Shown: one piece after another, positions 1-10,217 of the stretch
How positions within the stretch are numbered: the first letter of the stretch is position 1
Layout: each line of letters starts with the position of its first letter
Source of the DNA: an uncultured Paracoccaceae bacterium
GTDB taxonomy: Bacteria > Bacteroidota > Bacteroidia > Flavobacteriales > Flavobacteriaceae
Direction of reading: 5' to 3'
Length of the DNA: 64,000 nucleotides
Assembly (NCBI GenBank): GCA_943788135.1
Contig: CALSPC010000005.1
Location: 60,349 to 124,348 of the forward strand
Notes under the pieces: generated by a model
The model's database searches: none
Told to the model about the DNA's origin: nothing
What the model saw: only the letters and a program-made list of their open reading frames with translations
Made by a program: the position numbers and the translations under genes

Positions 1-1
1 A

Positions 2-676
2 TTAGCAAAAAAACTCGGCCTTGAATTAATTGTTAGAAATGTTCAAGATTCTATCGATCAAGGAAAAGTTAAAGAAGAATCGGGACGCTACTCTAGTCGT
101 AATGGTTTACAAACCACTACACTACTTGAAGCTATTGATGAATTCAAGTTTGATGCTTGTATTGGCGGCGCACGACGTGATGAAGAAAAAGCTAGAGCTA
201 AGGAACGGGTGTTTTCGGTCCGTGACGATTTTGGACAATGGGATGAAAAAAGCCAACGTCCAGAACTTTTTGATATGCTTAATGGTCAAATTGAATTAGG
301 TCAAAATGTACGAGTATTTCCAATTTCAAATTGGACAGAATTAGATGTGTGGTCATATATTGAACGTGAAAAAATCGAAATTCCTTCGATCTATTTTGCA
401 CATCTTCGAAAAACATTTATTAGAGATGGTATGATTTGGACCAATGATGATGCAATAGTTTTTAGAGACGAAGACGAAGTTGTTGAAGAACGTCTCATCC
501 GATTCAGAACTGTGGGAGACATGAGTTGTACGGCTGCCGTGTTGTCCTCTGCAAGTGATATATCTTCTGTAGTACAAGAAATTAGGGACTCAACAATATC
601 GGAACGTGGTGCAAGAATAGACGATAAACGCTCTGAAGCAGCCATGGAAAAACGAAAACAACAAGGTTATTTTTAA
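2..676 (+). CDS. cysD: Sulfate adenylyltransferase subunit 2 (5'-truncated by window edge)
   Basis: This is the small subunit of ATP sulfurylase, which makes adenosine 5'-phosphosulfate from sulfate and ATP. The frame is open from base 2, so the start lies outside the window. About 224 residues remain of a family usually near 300. Residues 55-69 of the fragment carry the GGARRDEEKARAKER stretch typical of CysD, followed by FGQW and the conserved RTVGDMSCT region near the C terminus. A GTG at 209 in the same frame is an internal valine, not a start. cysN follows after 58 bases, as expected for partners of one heteromeric enzyme. Identification rests on family motifs and on the adjacent cysN. 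Confidence 0.95.
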   Translation, partial: LAKKLGLELIVRNVQDSIDQGKVKEESGRYSSRNGLQTTTLLEAIDEFKFDACIGGARRDEEKARAKERVFSVRDDFGQWDEKSQRPELFDMLNGQIELGQNVRVFPISNWTELDVWSYIEREKIEIPSIYFAHLRKTFIRDGMIWTNDDAIVFRDEDEVVEERLIRFRTVGDMSCTAAVLSSASDISSVVQEIRDSTISERGARIDDKRSEAAMEKRKQQGYF

Positions 677-734
677 CCGTATTTCAAAAACAATTAATCA
701 AAAAATAATACTCATTAAGAGTTTATACTAGTAT

Positions 735-1982
735 ATGGAAGTTCTAAAAATAGCAACAGCAGGAAGTGTCGATGACGGCAAAAGTACACTTATAGGGAGG
801 CTGCTCTATGATACTAAATCACTAACAAGTGATAAAATTGAAGCAATTGAAAAAACAAGTAAGCAAAAAGGATATGACTACTTAGATTTTTCGCTAGCAA
901 CAGATGGACTGGTTGCTGAAAGGGAGCAAGGCATCACTATTGATGTGGCTCATATTTATTTTTCAACAGCTGAGAAAAGTTATATTATCGCTGATACTCC
1001 TGGTCATGTGGAGTACACAAGAAATATGATTACAGGTGCCTCAACATCGCAAGCAGCAATCATACTTATTGATGCCAGAAAAGGCGTGATTGAACAAACC
1101 AAACGCCATTTTTTCATTAACAATTTATTGCGTGTCAAAGAAGTTATCGTCGCCATTAATAAAATGGATTTAGTTGATTTTTCTGAGGACACTTACGAAA
1201 CTATAAAGTCAGATTTTAAGCAGTTATTAAAAGAGCGTGATTATCAAGATCAACGCATTACATTCATACCTGTTAGCGCACTAAAAGGGGATAATGTTGT
1301 TCACACTTCTGAAGCAATGCCATGGTATTCTGGAACAACATTGTTGGAACATTTAGAAGCAATAGATTTTAAAGATATTTATAATGTAGGCACACCAAGA
1401 TTTCCCGTACAATGTGTCATTCGTCCAAAAACAGATGCCTTTCATGATTTTAGAGGCTATGCAGGCAAAGTATATGGAGGAGAACTCAGTATTGGTGATC
1501 CCGTTATGGTCTTGCCATCGAAAAAGAAAACCAAAATAAAATCGATCTATTTTTATGATGAAGAAGTGCAAACAGCTTCAAGACGTTCATCGGTTACTCT
1601 TACTTTGGATGATGAAATAAACATCAGTAGAGGTGACATGATTACAAGGTTAGAAAACCCACCAGTAGTAGATAAACAATTCACGGCAAAGATTGCATGG
1701 ATGGATCAAGAGTCGTTAACTGTCGGGAATAAATATGTGATTCAACATGGGGTCAATAAAGTATTGGCTAAAGTAGATAAGATTCATCATCATATTAAGA
1801 CTGATTTTTCTGGAACTATTGAAGGCGTTAACCAATTAGAATTAAACGATATCGCCCTCGTTTCTTTTAAATTAAACAAGCCAATCTTCTATGATGCTTT
1901 TAAAAATCATAGAACCAACGGTTCTTTTATCATTATTGATCCGCAAACAAATACAACTGCAGGCGCAGGATTCATTCAATAA
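735..1982 (+). CDS. cysN: Sulfate adenylyltransferase subunit 1 (GTPase)
   Basis: This is the GTPase subunit of ATP sulfurylase, which couples GTP hydrolysis to sulfate adenylation by CysD. The translation-factor G domain is clear: P-loop GSVDDGKST at residues 10-18, DTPGH at 87-91 and NKMD at 142-145. Elongation-factor-like beta-barrel domains follow. At 415 residues it lacks the C-terminal APS kinase domain of CysNC fusions. The ATG at 735 sits just ahead of the P-loop, so the start is well constrained. The sulfite reductase begins 8 bases after the stop, pointing to one transcript for sulfate assimilation. Confidence 0.96.
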   Translation: MEVLKIATAGSVDDGKSTLIGRLLYDTKSLTSDKIEAIEKTSKQKGYDYLDFSLATDGLVAEREQGITIDVAHIYFSTAEKSYIIADTPGHVEYTRNMITGASTSQAAIILIDARKGVIEQTKRHFFINNLLRVKEVIVAINKMDLVDFSEDTYETIKSDFKQLLKERDYQDQRITFIPVSALKGDNVVHTSEAMPWYSGTTLLEHLEAIDFKDIYNVGTPRFPVQCVIRPKTDAFHDFRGYAGKVYGGELSIGDPVMVLPSKKKTKIKSIYFYDEEVQTASRRSSVTLTLDDEINISRGDMITRLENPPVVDKQFTAKIAWMDQESLTVGNKYVIQHGVNKVLAKVDKIHHHIKTDFSGTIEGVNQLELNDIALVSFKLNKPIFYDAFKNHRTNGSFIIIDPQTNTTAGAGFIQ

Positions 1983-1990
1983 CACAAAAA

Positions 1991-4078
1991 ATGCAAAGTT
2001 TTAGAACCGAAATAGAAAATCCAATTGTTGAAAAAGACATTATTGAATTAGCCGACAAAATTGAGAAATTTAAACAGGGAAAAATTGACGAGGAAAAATT
2101 TAGAAGTCTTCGTTTAGCTAGGGGCGTCTATGGACAACGCCAACAAGGAGTTCAGATGATTCGGATTAAGCTTCCTTATGGAAAAGTATCCAGTCATCAA
2201 TTGCGACGTATTTCTGAAGTTTCTGACGAATATTCTCGTGGACGTCTTCATATCACAACGCGTCAAGACATACAAATTCATTATGTTGATTTGGACCGTA
2301 CGCCAGAACTTTGGGCAGAACTGGAACGTGATAATGTTACACTAAGAGAAGCCTGTGGAAATACGGTCAGAAATGTAACCGCTTCTGAGACAGCAGGTTT
2401 TGATGTCGATGAACCTTTTGATGTTTCTCCTTATGCAGATGCGCTATTTAAATTTTTCCTTAGAAATCCAATTTGTCAAGAAATGGGACGAAAATTTAAA
2501 GTATCGTTCTCGTCTTCAGATGAAGACACAGGATTGTCCTATATACACGATCTTGGTTTTATAGCTAAAATCGAAAACAATATTCGCGGGTTTAAAGTGA
2601 TGCTTGGTGGTGGATTAGGATCGCAACCACGTCATGCCGATGAACTTTATAGTTTTTTACCAACGGATCAAATTATCCCATTGATGGAAGGTGTATTGCG
2701 TGTTTTTGATCGCCACGGCGAACGCAAAAGTCGTTCCAAAGCACGCATGAAATTTCTTTTAAAATCAATTGGTCTTGAAGCATTTAAAGCACTTATAGAA
2801 AAGGAGCAAAATGCGATTGAACACCAAAGTGTTCCCATAAATCATGAGGACTTTCCGATCTCTAAAGCTGTAGAGATTGAGGCGCCAAAAGTTGAAATAA
2901 AAGACCAAAAAACTTACGAATTATGGAAGTCAACCAATTTGATTCCACAAAAACAAGACGGTTTTAAAGCGATCGGGATTAAAGTTTTACTTGGGGATTT
3001 TTACACAGATAAAGCGCGAGCTTTGGCGGATTTAGTTGAAACCTATGCCGCTGGCGAATTGCGTTTAACTTTGCGTCAAAATATTGTAATTCCTTTTGTA
3101 CGTGAAGATTTGGTGCCGTTCATTTATACAGAACTAGAAAAATTAGGGTTTACGGAATTGGGATATAATAAAGCCGTAGATATTACAGCCTGCCCAGGTA
3201 CAGACACCTGTAATTTAGGAATTTCAAGTAGTACAGGGATCGCTCGTGAACTTGAAAATGTGATCAAAACAGAATATCCGGAGTATTTAAATAACAACGA
3301 TTTAGTTATAAAAATTAGTGGTTGTATGAACGCTTGTGGACAACACAACATGGCAAACATTGGTTTCCAAGGCATGTCTATAAAAACCAAAGACAATTTA
3401 GTAGCACCAGCATTACAAGTCTTGTTAGGAGGAGGAAACTCAGGAAATGGAAGCGGACGTTTTGCAGATAAGGTGATTAAAATCCCTAGCAAGCGAGGGC
3501 CACAATCATTACGATTAATTCTTGATGATTTTCAAGAAAATTCAGAAGACAACACATTTTATGAGTATTACGCTGCTCAAGGCGAGAACTACTTTTATAA
3601 CCTTTTGAAGCCCTTAGCAGATAGCACTAACTTGACCGCTGAAGATTATATAGATTGGGGTTCAAAACAGCCCTACCAAAAAGCCATCGGGATTGGGGAA
3701 TGTGCCGGGGTTGTCATCGATCTAATTTCTACACTCTTTTTAGAAAGTGAAGAAAAAATCATGAATGCCCGTACCGATTTTGCAGATAAAGCTTACAATA
3801 ATGCCATCTATTTTGCATATAGCTCTATGGTCAATTCGGCAAAAGCATTATTGCTCTCTAAAAATCATACCACAAATACTCAAGCCTCTATTATTGAACA
3901 ATTTGATGAGGTGTTTGTGTCCACAAACTCAATATCTATTGGCTCTACCTTTTCTGAGCTTATTTATCAGATTAGAAACAATGCGCCATCGGCTTCGTTT
4001 GCTAAAAACTATATTAATACAGCTAACGAATTTTTAACTACCGTAAAAGAATTTAGAAAAAATGATTTGGACTCTTAA
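1991..4078 (+). CDS. Assimilatory sulfite (nitrite/sulfite) reductase with C-terminal HEPN-like domain
   Basis: This is a siroheme and [4Fe-4S] reductase. From context it reduces sulfite to sulfide, although nitrite reductases share the fold. The N-terminal ferredoxin-like half contains HITTRQDIQIHY. The cluster and siroheme ligands are visible as Cys401-x5-Cys407 (ACPGTDTC) and Cys445-x3-Cys449 (SGCMNACGQH). After the catalytic part ends near residue 560 there is an extra helical segment of about 110 residues with a HEPN-like pattern (AYNNAIYFAYSSMVNSAKALL). That makes 695 residues, longer than a plain reductase. Electrons probably come from ferredoxin through the reductase at 5453. The next gene starts inside its last codons. 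The choice of sulfite as substrate is inference. Confidence 0.88.
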   Translation: MQSFRTEIENPIVEKDIIELADKIEKFKQGKIDEEKFRSLRLARGVYGQRQQGVQMIRIKLPYGKVSSHQLRRISEVSDEYSRGRLHITTRQDIQIHYVDLDRTPELWAELERDNVTLREACGNTVRNVTASETAGFDVDEPFDVSPYADALFKFFLRNPICQEMGRKFKVSFSSSDEDTGLSYIHDLGFIAKIENNIRGFKVMLGGGLGSQPRHADELYSFLPTDQIIPLMEGVLRVFDRHGERKSRSKARMKFLLKSIGLEAFKALIEKEQNAIEHQSVPINHEDFPISKAVEIEAPKVEIKDQKTYELWKSTNLIPQKQDGFKAIGIKVLLGDFYTDKARALADLVETYAAGELRLTLRQNIVIPFVREDLVPFIYTELEKLGFTELGYNKAVDITACPGTDTCNLGISSSTGIARELENVIKTEYPEYLNNNDLVIKISGCMNACGQHNMANIGFQGMSIKTKDNLVAPALQVLLGGGNSGNGSGRFADKVIKIPSKRGPQSLRLILDDFQENSEDNTFYEYYAAQGENYFYNLLKPLADSTNLTAEDYIDWGSKQPYQKAIGIGECAGVVIDLISTLFLESEEKIMNARTDFADKAYNNAIYFAYSSMVNSAKALLLSKNHTTNTQASIIEQFDEVFVSTNSISIGSTFSELIYQIRNNAPSASFAKNYINTANEFLTTVKEFRKNDLDS

Positions 4079-4859
4079 TTCCATAAAGCAACATACGCCA
4101 AACCCAAAATTGACGGTTGTGGGGGCTGGTCCAGGCGATCCTGAACTGATCACTCTAAAAGCGATAAATGCCATCCGCTCTGCGAATGTTATTTTATATG
4201 ATGCGCTAGTCAATCCAGAACTTTTAGATTATGCTTCTAGTAGTGCCGAAGTGATTTTTGTAGGGAAACGTCGGGGGTGTTATTCTTATCAACAAGAACA
4301 AATTAATGATTTAATTGTTGCTAAAGCCCAGCGCTATGGTCATGTCGTACGTCTTAAAGGTGGAGATTCTTTTGTATTTGGACGTGGCTCTGAAGAGCTG
4401 GAATTTGCGCATGAAAACAACCTAGAAACTGATGTTGTCCCTGGCATATCGTCTGCATTGGCCGTACCTGCAGGACAAGGCATTCCATTAACAATGCGCC
4501 ATGTGTCCGAAAGTTTTTGGGTGATTACAGGAACAACCAAAATGCATCAGCTGTCTGAAGATATTAAAATAGCGGCCCAATCTACAGCCACAGTTGTCAT
4601 ATTGATGGGGATGGGTAAATTAAACGAAATAGTCCATGTATTTTCTCAAGCAGGAAAAGCAAACGCACCAGTTGCAATCATTCAAAATGGCTCAACTACT
4701 AGAGAAAAATCAGGTTATGGAACCATTGACACTATCGAAGCTATTGTAGCAGAACAACAATTAAGCGCTCCTGCAATAATAGTGATTGGAGCTGTTGTTG
4801 AAAATCGCGTGACACTGAAGTCAATTTCACAAAATCTAAAACAGTACGCATTATCTTAA
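4062..4859 (+). CDS. cobA: Uroporphyrinogen-III C-methyltransferase
   Basis: This enzyme methylates uroporphyrinogen III twice with S-adenosylmethionine to give precorrin-2, the entry to siroheme. The SUMT signature VVGAGPGDPELITLKA is at residues 19-34, and GGDSFVFGRG and TVVILMGMGKL follow, as in the family. It overlaps the 3' end of the sulfite reductase gene by 17 bases in another frame, which suggests translational coupling. Its siroheme product is the cofactor of that reductase. The length of 265 residues fits a monofunctional enzyme rather than a CysG fusion. Confidence 0.94.
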   Translation: MIWTLNSIKQHTPNPKLTVVGAGPGDPELITLKAINAIRSANVILYDALVNPELLDYASSSAEVIFVGKRRGCYSYQQEQINDLIVAKAQRYGHVVRLKGGDSFVFGRGSEELEFAHENNLETDVVPGISSALAVPAGQGIPLTMRHVSESFWVITGTTKMHQLSEDIKIAAQSTATVVILMGMGKLNEIVHVFSQAGKANAPVAIIQNGSTTREKSGYGTIDTIEAIVAEQQLSAPAIIVIGAVVENRVTLKSISQNLKQYALS

Positions 4860-4864
4860 AACGA

Positions 4865-5446
4865 ATGGAATCTAGAAACAATCTATATCCGATTTTTTTA
4901 AAAACAAACGTTCTCCATGTACTTATTGTTGGAGGAGGAAATGTTGCGGAGGAGAAATTACACTTCTTGTTAAAATCGAGTCCAGATGCAAAAGTGACTA
5001 TTGTGTCTCCAATGTTTAGAGAAGGGACATTAGCTTTAGCTCAATCTTTTGGTGTTGAACTAATTTACGATACCTATACGGATTCCTATTTGAAAGGGAA
5101 GCACTTGGTTATTGCGACTACAGATGTTCCCGACATAAATGTTGCTGTTTATAACGCTTGTAAAGCACATCATATTTTGGTTAATGTCGCAGACAACCCA
5201 CCCTACTGTGATTTTTATATGGGCGGAATTGTAACCAAAGGTCATGTCAAAATAGCCATTTCAACCAATGGACAATCGCCAACAACAGCCAAACGTTTGC
5301 GTCAATTTTTTGAAGATGTCATCCCTGAAGATGTGGATGATTTGGTTCAAAATTTAAATGAATTTAGAAAAACAATTAAAGGCGATTTTGAACAGAAAGT
5401 TCAAACGCTAAACGAATTTACAAAAGGATTAATCAGTAAAAATTAA
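4865..5446 (+). CDS. Precorrin-2 dehydrogenase (SirC/Met8-like)
   Basis: This is an NAD-dependent dehydrogenase that oxidises precorrin-2 to sirohydrochlorin in siroheme synthesis. A Rossmann nucleotide-binding loop, VGGGNVAEEK, is at residues 22-31. The family motif AISTNGQSPTTAKRLR follows near residue 140. It has 193 residues, close to stand-alone SirC proteins and shorter than Met8 or CysG. Whether it also inserts iron cannot be told from the sequence. No separate sirohydrochlorin ferrochelatase is seen in the window. It starts 5 bases after cobA and ends 6 bases before the ferredoxin reductase. Confidence 0.88.
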   Translation: MESRNNLYPIFLKTNVLHVLIVGGGNVAEEKLHFLLKSSPDAKVTIVSPMFREGTLALAQSFGVELIYDTYTDSYLKGKHLVIATTDVPDINVAVYNACKAHHILVNVADNPPYCDFYMGGIVTKGHVKIAISTNGQSPTTAKRLRQFFEDVIPEDVDDLVQNLNEFRKTIKGDFEQKVQTLNEFTKGLISKN

Positions 5447-5452
5447 TAAAGA

Positions 5453-6502
5453 ATGATTCAAACAGATATTTTAATAATAGGCGCTGGACCTACGGGACTT
5501 TTTACCGTTTTTGAAGCTGGACTACTAAAAATGAGATGTCATATTATAGATGCACTTCCACAAGCAGGCGGGCAGTGTTCAGAACTTTACCCCAAAAAAC
5601 CGATTTATGATATTCCGGGGTTCCCAGAAATATTAGCAGGGGATTTGACCGAAAACTTAGTTGAACAAGGCAAACAATTTGAACCAGGATTTACGCTAGG
5701 AGAGCGTGCAGATACCATTGAAAAACTCGAGGATGGTAGTTTTATTGTCACTACTAATAAAGGCACAAAACACGCCGCGCCAATTATCGCTATTGCAGGG
5801 GGGTTAGGGTCTTTTGAACCTCGCAAACCAGATCTTGAAAATCTTGATTTTTATGAAAATAAAGGCTTAAATTATTTCATCAAAGACCCAGAAGTGTACC
5901 GTGATAAGCGTGTCGTCATATCCGGAGGAGGTGATTCTGCTTTAGATTGGAGTATTTTTTTAACGGACGTTGCCAAAGAGGTGACCTTGATTCACCGCCG
6001 AAATGAATTTAGAGGCGCTTTGGATTCTTTAGAAAAAGTACAAGCGCTAACAGCTGCTGGAAAAATTAACCTCATCACACCTGCAGTAGTTACTAAAATT
6101 GGTGGAGAAGATAAAATTGAACATGTAGTAGTGACTAAAGATGGCGAAGACACCATAATTGAAACCGATTGTTTTGTTCCATTATTTGGACTGTCTCCAA
6201 AACTAGGACCTATTGGAAATTGGGGTCTTGAAATCGAAAAAAATGCTATTAAAGTCGATACGTTTGATTATCAAACAAACATCCCAGGAATTTTTGCAAT
6301 CGGAGATGTGAATACCTATCCTGGGAAATTAAAACTCATTCTTTGTGGGTTTCATGAAGCAACACTCATGTGTCAAGCGGCCTATAAAATACTCAATCCA
6401 GGCAAAAGATTTGTTTTAAAATACACCACAGTAAGTGGTATAGATGGCTTTGATGGCAGTCGAAAAGAAGCCCCAAAAGCGGTTGTAAAAGCATTAGCAT
6501 AA
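5453..6502 (+). CDS. Ferredoxin--NADP(+) reductase, thioredoxin-reductase-like type
   Basis: This flavoprotein transfers electrons from NADPH to ferredoxin. It belongs to the type 2 FNRs (Bacillus YumC-like), not the plant type. FAD binding is shown by IIGAGPTGLF at residues 8-17 and the PQAGGQCSELYP segment. NADPH binding is shown by VVISGGGDSALDWS. The FAIGDVN motif appears near residue 280. The CxxC pair of true thioredoxin reductases is absent. Being last in the sulfite-reduction cluster, it is the likely electron source for the reductase at 1991; that pairing is inferred from context. Confidence 0.92.
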   Translation: MIQTDILIIGAGPTGLFTVFEAGLLKMRCHIIDALPQAGGQCSELYPKKPIYDIPGFPEILAGDLTENLVEQGKQFEPGFTLGERADTIEKLEDGSFIVTTNKGTKHAAPIIAIAGGLGSFEPRKPDLENLDFYENKGLNYFIKDPEVYRDKRVVISGGGDSALDWSIFLTDVAKEVTLIHRRNEFRGALDSLEKVQALTAAGKINLITPAVVTKIGGEDKIEHVVVTKDGEDTIIETDCFVPLFGLSPKLGPIGNWGLEIEKNAIKVDTFDYQTNIPGIFAIGDVNTYPGKLKLILCGFHEATLMCQAAYKILNPGKRFVLKYTTVSGIDGFDGSRKEAPKAVVKALA

Positions 6503-6527
6503 CCCAATTTAAACGAACCAACTTAAA

Positions 6528-7526
6528 ATGTCAAACATTTATAACGAACTACAAAAACGAATCCTGATTTTAGATGGTGCTATGGGTACCATGCTTCAAG
6601 ATTATGATTTTTCCGAAGACGATTATAGAGGAGCGCGTTTTAAAGATTATCCAACGCCTTTAAAAGGAAATAATGATTTGTTGAGTTTAACACAACCAGA
6701 GGCCATTGCCGAAATACATCGTAAATATTTTGAAGCCGGAGCAGATATCGTGGAAACAAACACCTTTTCAGGCACCACTATTGCCATGGCAGATTACGAT
6801 ATGGAGAATTTGGTCTATGAGTTAAATTATGAATCTGCAAAAATAGCCAAGCGAATCGCCGATGAATTTACGTCTTCCCAACCTCACAAACCACGGTTTG
6901 TAGCGGGAAGTATTGGTCCAACAAATAAAACGGCAAGTTTATCACCTGACGTCAACCGACCTGAATATCGCGCCATAACCTTTGATGAATTACGACTTGC
7001 CTACAAGCTCCAAGTAGAGGCCCTTATGGATGGTGGTGTTGATTTATTGTTGGTAGAAACGATATTTGATACTTTAAATGCCAAAGCCGCTTTATTTGCG
7101 ATTGAACAAGTAAAGGAAGAACGAAACTCAACGATTCCGATCATGGTTTCGGGGACCATTACCGATGCTTCAGGACGCACGCTTTCTGGACAGACTGTAG
7201 AAGCCTTTTTAGCTTCAGTATCTCATATTCAACTTCTAAGTGTGGGATTTAATTGTGCACTAGGAGCCGAACAGCTAAAACCCTATTTACAACGCCTTTC
7301 GAATGTCACCAATTTTCATACCTCGGCGCATCCCAATGCAGGGCTGCCAAATGCCTTTGGAGAATATGATGAAACGCCAGAAGAAATGACAGGCTTTATT
7401 GACGCCTATTTCAAAGATAATTTGATTAATATCATTGGGGGGTGTTGTGGTACAAATCCGGCACATATTAAAGCCATTTCAGGATTAGCAGAAAACTATG
7501 AACCTCGTCAATTAAAAGCGAACTAA
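6528..7526 (+). CDS. Methionine synthase, homocysteine-binding subunit (split MetH N-terminal part)
   Basis: This is the homocysteine S-methyltransferase module of cobalamin-dependent methionine synthase as a separate polypeptide. The barrel start [11 protein letters not shown] is at residues 14-24. The three zinc-binding cysteines are Cys243 (GFNCALG) and Cys306-Cys307 (GGCCGT). The remaining MetH modules are in the next gene, which begins 2 bases after this stop, so the two proteins probably act together. The break falls cleanly between domains, with stop and start in order, so this looks like a natural split and not a frameshift. Confidence 0.93.
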   Translation: MSNIYNELQKRILILDGAMGTMLQDYDFSEDDYRGARFKDYPTPLKGNNDLLSLTQPEAIAEIHRKYFEAGADIVETNTFSGTTIAMADYDMENLVYELNYESAKIAKRIADEFTSSQPHKPRFVAGSIGPTNKTASLSPDVNRPEYRAITFDELRLAYKLQVEALMDGGVDLLLVETIFDTLNAKAALFAIEQVKEERNSTIPIMVSGTITDASGRTLSGQTVEAFLASVSHIQLLSVGFNCALGAEQLKPYLQRLSNVTNFHTSAHPNAGLPNAFGEYDETPEEMTGFIDAYFKDNLINIIGGCCGTNPAHIKAISGLAENYEPRQLKAN

Positions 7527-7528
7527 TA

Positions 7529-10207
7529 ATGGAGAGCGACTGTAAAAAATACTTGACCCTTTCTGGATTAGAGCCTTTGGTTATAACTCCAGAATCCAAT
7601 TTTGTAAACGTTGGCGAACGTACTAACGTCACAGGGTCAAGAAAATTTTTGAGGTTAATCAAAGAAGAAAAATACGAAGAAGCTCTTTCTGTTGCTAGAG
7701 ATCAAGTCGATGGAGGGGCACAGATTATCGACGTCAATATGGACGAAGGGATGCTGGACGGTGTTCATGCAATGACCACCTTTTTGAATCTTATTGCTTC
7801 GGAACCCGATATTTCTAGAGTACCTATTATGATTGATAGTTCTAAATGGGATATCATTGAAGCTGGGCTACAAGTTGTGCAAGGTAAATGTGTAGTGAAC
7901 TCAATAAGTCTTAAAGAAGGGGAGCAAGAATTTATTCGTCAAGCAAAACTAATCCTTCGTTACGGTGCCGCAGTAATTGTAATGGCATTTGACGAAACAG
8001 GGCAAGCGGACACTTATCAACGCCGAATAGAGATTTGTAAGCGCTCGTATGATATCTTAGTCGAGGTGGTTAAATTCCCACCACAAGACATCATTTTTGA
8101 TCCCAATATATTTCCAGTTGCCACTGGGATGGACGAACACCGAAAAAATGCATTAGACTTTTTTCAGGCCACCAAATGGATTCGTACCAACCTCCCTTAT
8201 GCCAATGTTTCTGGAGGTGTGAGTAATGTTTCATTTTCATTTCGTGGTAATACTATTGTCCGAGAGGCTATCAACTCCGCTTTTTTGTATCATGCCATAA
8301 AAAACGGAATGAATATCGGAATTGTTAATCCAACAATGCTCGAGATTTATGACGAAATTCCTAAAGAGTTATTGACTTGTGTCGAGGATGTTTTATTTGA
8401 TCGAAAAGACGATGCAACCGAACGTCTTTTGGACTTGGCAGAAACCTTAAAAGGTCAAAAAAACGATGTAGAAGTTGCTGTTTTAGAATGGCGAAACAGA
8501 TCTTTACAAGAACGAATTACCCATGGTTTAGTCAAGGGAATTGATGCCTTTATTGAGGAAGATGTCGAAGAAGCACGTCTATTAGCCCAAAAACCTATTG
8601 AGGTTATCGAAGGTAATTTAATGATTGGGATGAATGTGGTTGGCGATTTATTTGGAAGCGGTAAAATGTTTTTACCACAAGTCGTCAAATCGGCTCGTGT
8701 GATGAAACGAGCCGTAGCATATTTACAGCCGTTTATTGAGGCTGAAAAAGACGGAAAAGTCGAATATGCAGGCAAGATTTTAATGGCTACCGTTAAGGGT
8801 GATGTACACGATATTGGAAAAAATATTGTAAGTGTAGTTTTAGGCTGTAACAATTATGAGATTGTAGATTTGGGTGTAATGGTTCCCCCTGAAAAAATTA
8901 TCGAAACAGCCATTAAAGAGCAAGTTGATATCATAGGGCTCAGCGGACTAATCACGCCATCCTTGGATGAGATGGTTTATGTCTCCAAAGAAATGGAAAA
9001 AACGGAGCTCAGCATTCCATTAATGATTGGTGGTGCGACAACCTCTAAAGCCCATGCAGCAGTGAAGATCGCTCCACATTATAGCAATACGGTAATACAC
9101 GTCAATGATGCCTCGAGAGCTGTGACAGTCGTAGGCGATTTACTCAAGAAAGATAATCAACAACATCTTAGCGATTTGAGAGCGTCATATGATCAATTTA
9201 GAGCTCAGTTTTTAAGCCGAACAAAGCAAAAAGAATATATTTCTATTGAAGAAGCGCGCTCCAAAAAATATAAAATTAACTGGGATCAAACCAGCATTGT
9301 AAAGCCCAAAACATTAGGAATTCAAGTGATTCAAGATTTTGACATCACAAAACTGGAAGCATTTATCGATTGGAGTCCCTTTTTTAGAAGTTGGGATCTT
9401 CATGGAAAGTATCCAAATATATTAGAAGATGCGATTGTAGGGTCTCAAGCAACGGAACTCTTTAAAGATGCTCAAGAGCTGTTGCAACGCATTTTTTCAG
9501 AGAAATTATTGGCAGCTAAAGCCATTTTCGGATTGTTTCCAGCCAACACTGTCAATGATGATGATATCGAAATTTATGATGCAAACGGAAACACGCAGCA
9601 GACTTTTTTAACCTTGCGTCAGCAACTCAAAAAACGCGCAGAAGTTCCCAACATCGCATTGTCCGATTTTATCGCACCCAAATCTACAGGTCAAACCGAT
9701 TATATGGGCTGTTTTTGTGTGAGTACAGGCTTTGGAACCAAAGCACTTGCTGAAGCTTTTGAAGCCGATAATGATGATTACAATTCTATTATGATCAAAG
9801 CACTTGCAGACCGATTGGCCGAGGCTTTTGCAGAATATTTACACAAGGAAGTCCGTGTGAATCACTGGGGGTATGCTGCCGATGAAGCATTGTCCAATAA
9901 CGATTTAATCAAAGAAATATATAAAGGTATTCGCCCTGCACCGGGCTATCCCGCTTGTCCAGACCATTTGGAAAAACAAACGATTTGGAAACTTTTAGAG
10001 GTCAAAGAACAAATAGGTGTAGAGCTAACCGAAAGTCTGGCAATGTGGCCCGCAGCTAGTGTTAGTGGATATTATTTTGGAAACGCTGAAGCTAAATATT
10101 TTGGTTTAGGAAAAATCAAAGAAGACCAATTAATTGACTATTCAAAACGAAGAGCGATAAGCATTGAAGCCGCAAAAAAATGGTTAAATCCAAATTTAGC
10201 AAACTAA
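7529..10207 (+). CDS. metH: Methionine synthase, pterin-, cobalamin- and AdoMet-binding subunit
   Basis: This protein carries the remaining MetH modules, transferring the methyl group from methyltetrahydrofolate through cobalamin. In order they are a pterin-binding barrel ([16 protein letters not shown] at about residues 25-40), the helical cap and cobalamin domain with the axial ligand His427 in DVHDIGKN, then the reactivation domain ending with [12 protein letters not shown]. It has 892 residues, matching a MetH that lacks the homocysteine module. It lies between that module (2 bases upstream) and metF (10 bases downstream), forming a folate-to-methionine transcription unit. Confidence 0.95.
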   Translation: MESDCKKYLTLSGLEPLVITPESNFVNVGERTNVTGSRKFLRLIKEEKYEEALSVARDQVDGGAQIIDVNMDEGMLDGVHAMTTFLNLIASEPDISRVPIMIDSSKWDIIEAGLQVVQGKCVVNSISLKEGEQEFIRQAKLILRYGAAVIVMAFDETGQADTYQRRIEICKRSYDILVEVVKFPPQDIIFDPNIFPVATGMDEHRKNALDFFQATKWIRTNLPYANVSGGVSNVSFSFRGNTIVREAINSAFLYHAIKNGMNIGIVNPTMLEIYDEIPKELLTCVEDVLFDRKDDATERLLDLAETLKGQKNDVEVAVLEWRNRSLQERITHGLVKGIDAFIEEDVEEARLLAQKPIEVIEGNLMIGMNVVGDLFGSGKMFLPQVVKSARVMKRAVAYLQPFIEAEKDGKVEYAGKILMATVKGDVHDIGKNIVSVVLGCNNYEIVDLGVMVPPEKIIETAIKEQVDIIGLSGLITPSLDEMVYVSKEMEKTELSIPLMIGGATTSKAHAAVKIAPHYSNTVIHVNDASRAVTVVGDLLKKDNQQHLSDLRASYDQFRAQFLSRTKQKEYISIEEARSKKYKINWDQTSIVKPKTLGIQVIQDFDITKLEAFIDWSPFFRSWDLHGKYPNILEDAIVGSQATELFKDAQELLQRIFSEKLLAAKAIFGLFPANTVNDDDIEIYDANGNTQQTFLTLRQQLKKRAEVPNIALSDFIAPKSTGQTDYMGCFCVSTGFGTKALAEAFEADNDDYNSIMIKALADRLAEAFAEYLHKEVRVNHWGYAADEALSNNDLIKEIYKGIRPAPGYPACPDHLEKQTIWKLLEVKEQIGVELTESLAMWPAASVSGYYFGNAEAKYFGLGKIKEDQLIDYSKRRAISIEAAKKWLNPNLAN

Positions 10208-10217
10208 AAAACGCATT

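Noticed and set aside
30..299. 89-codon open frame overlapping the start of the cysD part
   Set aside because: The overlapping frame from base 2 encodes a clear CysD; this one is out of frame and has no family features.
6528..10207. metH split as a frameshift
   Set aside because: Stop and start are in order 2 bases apart at a natural domain border, and both proteins are complete.
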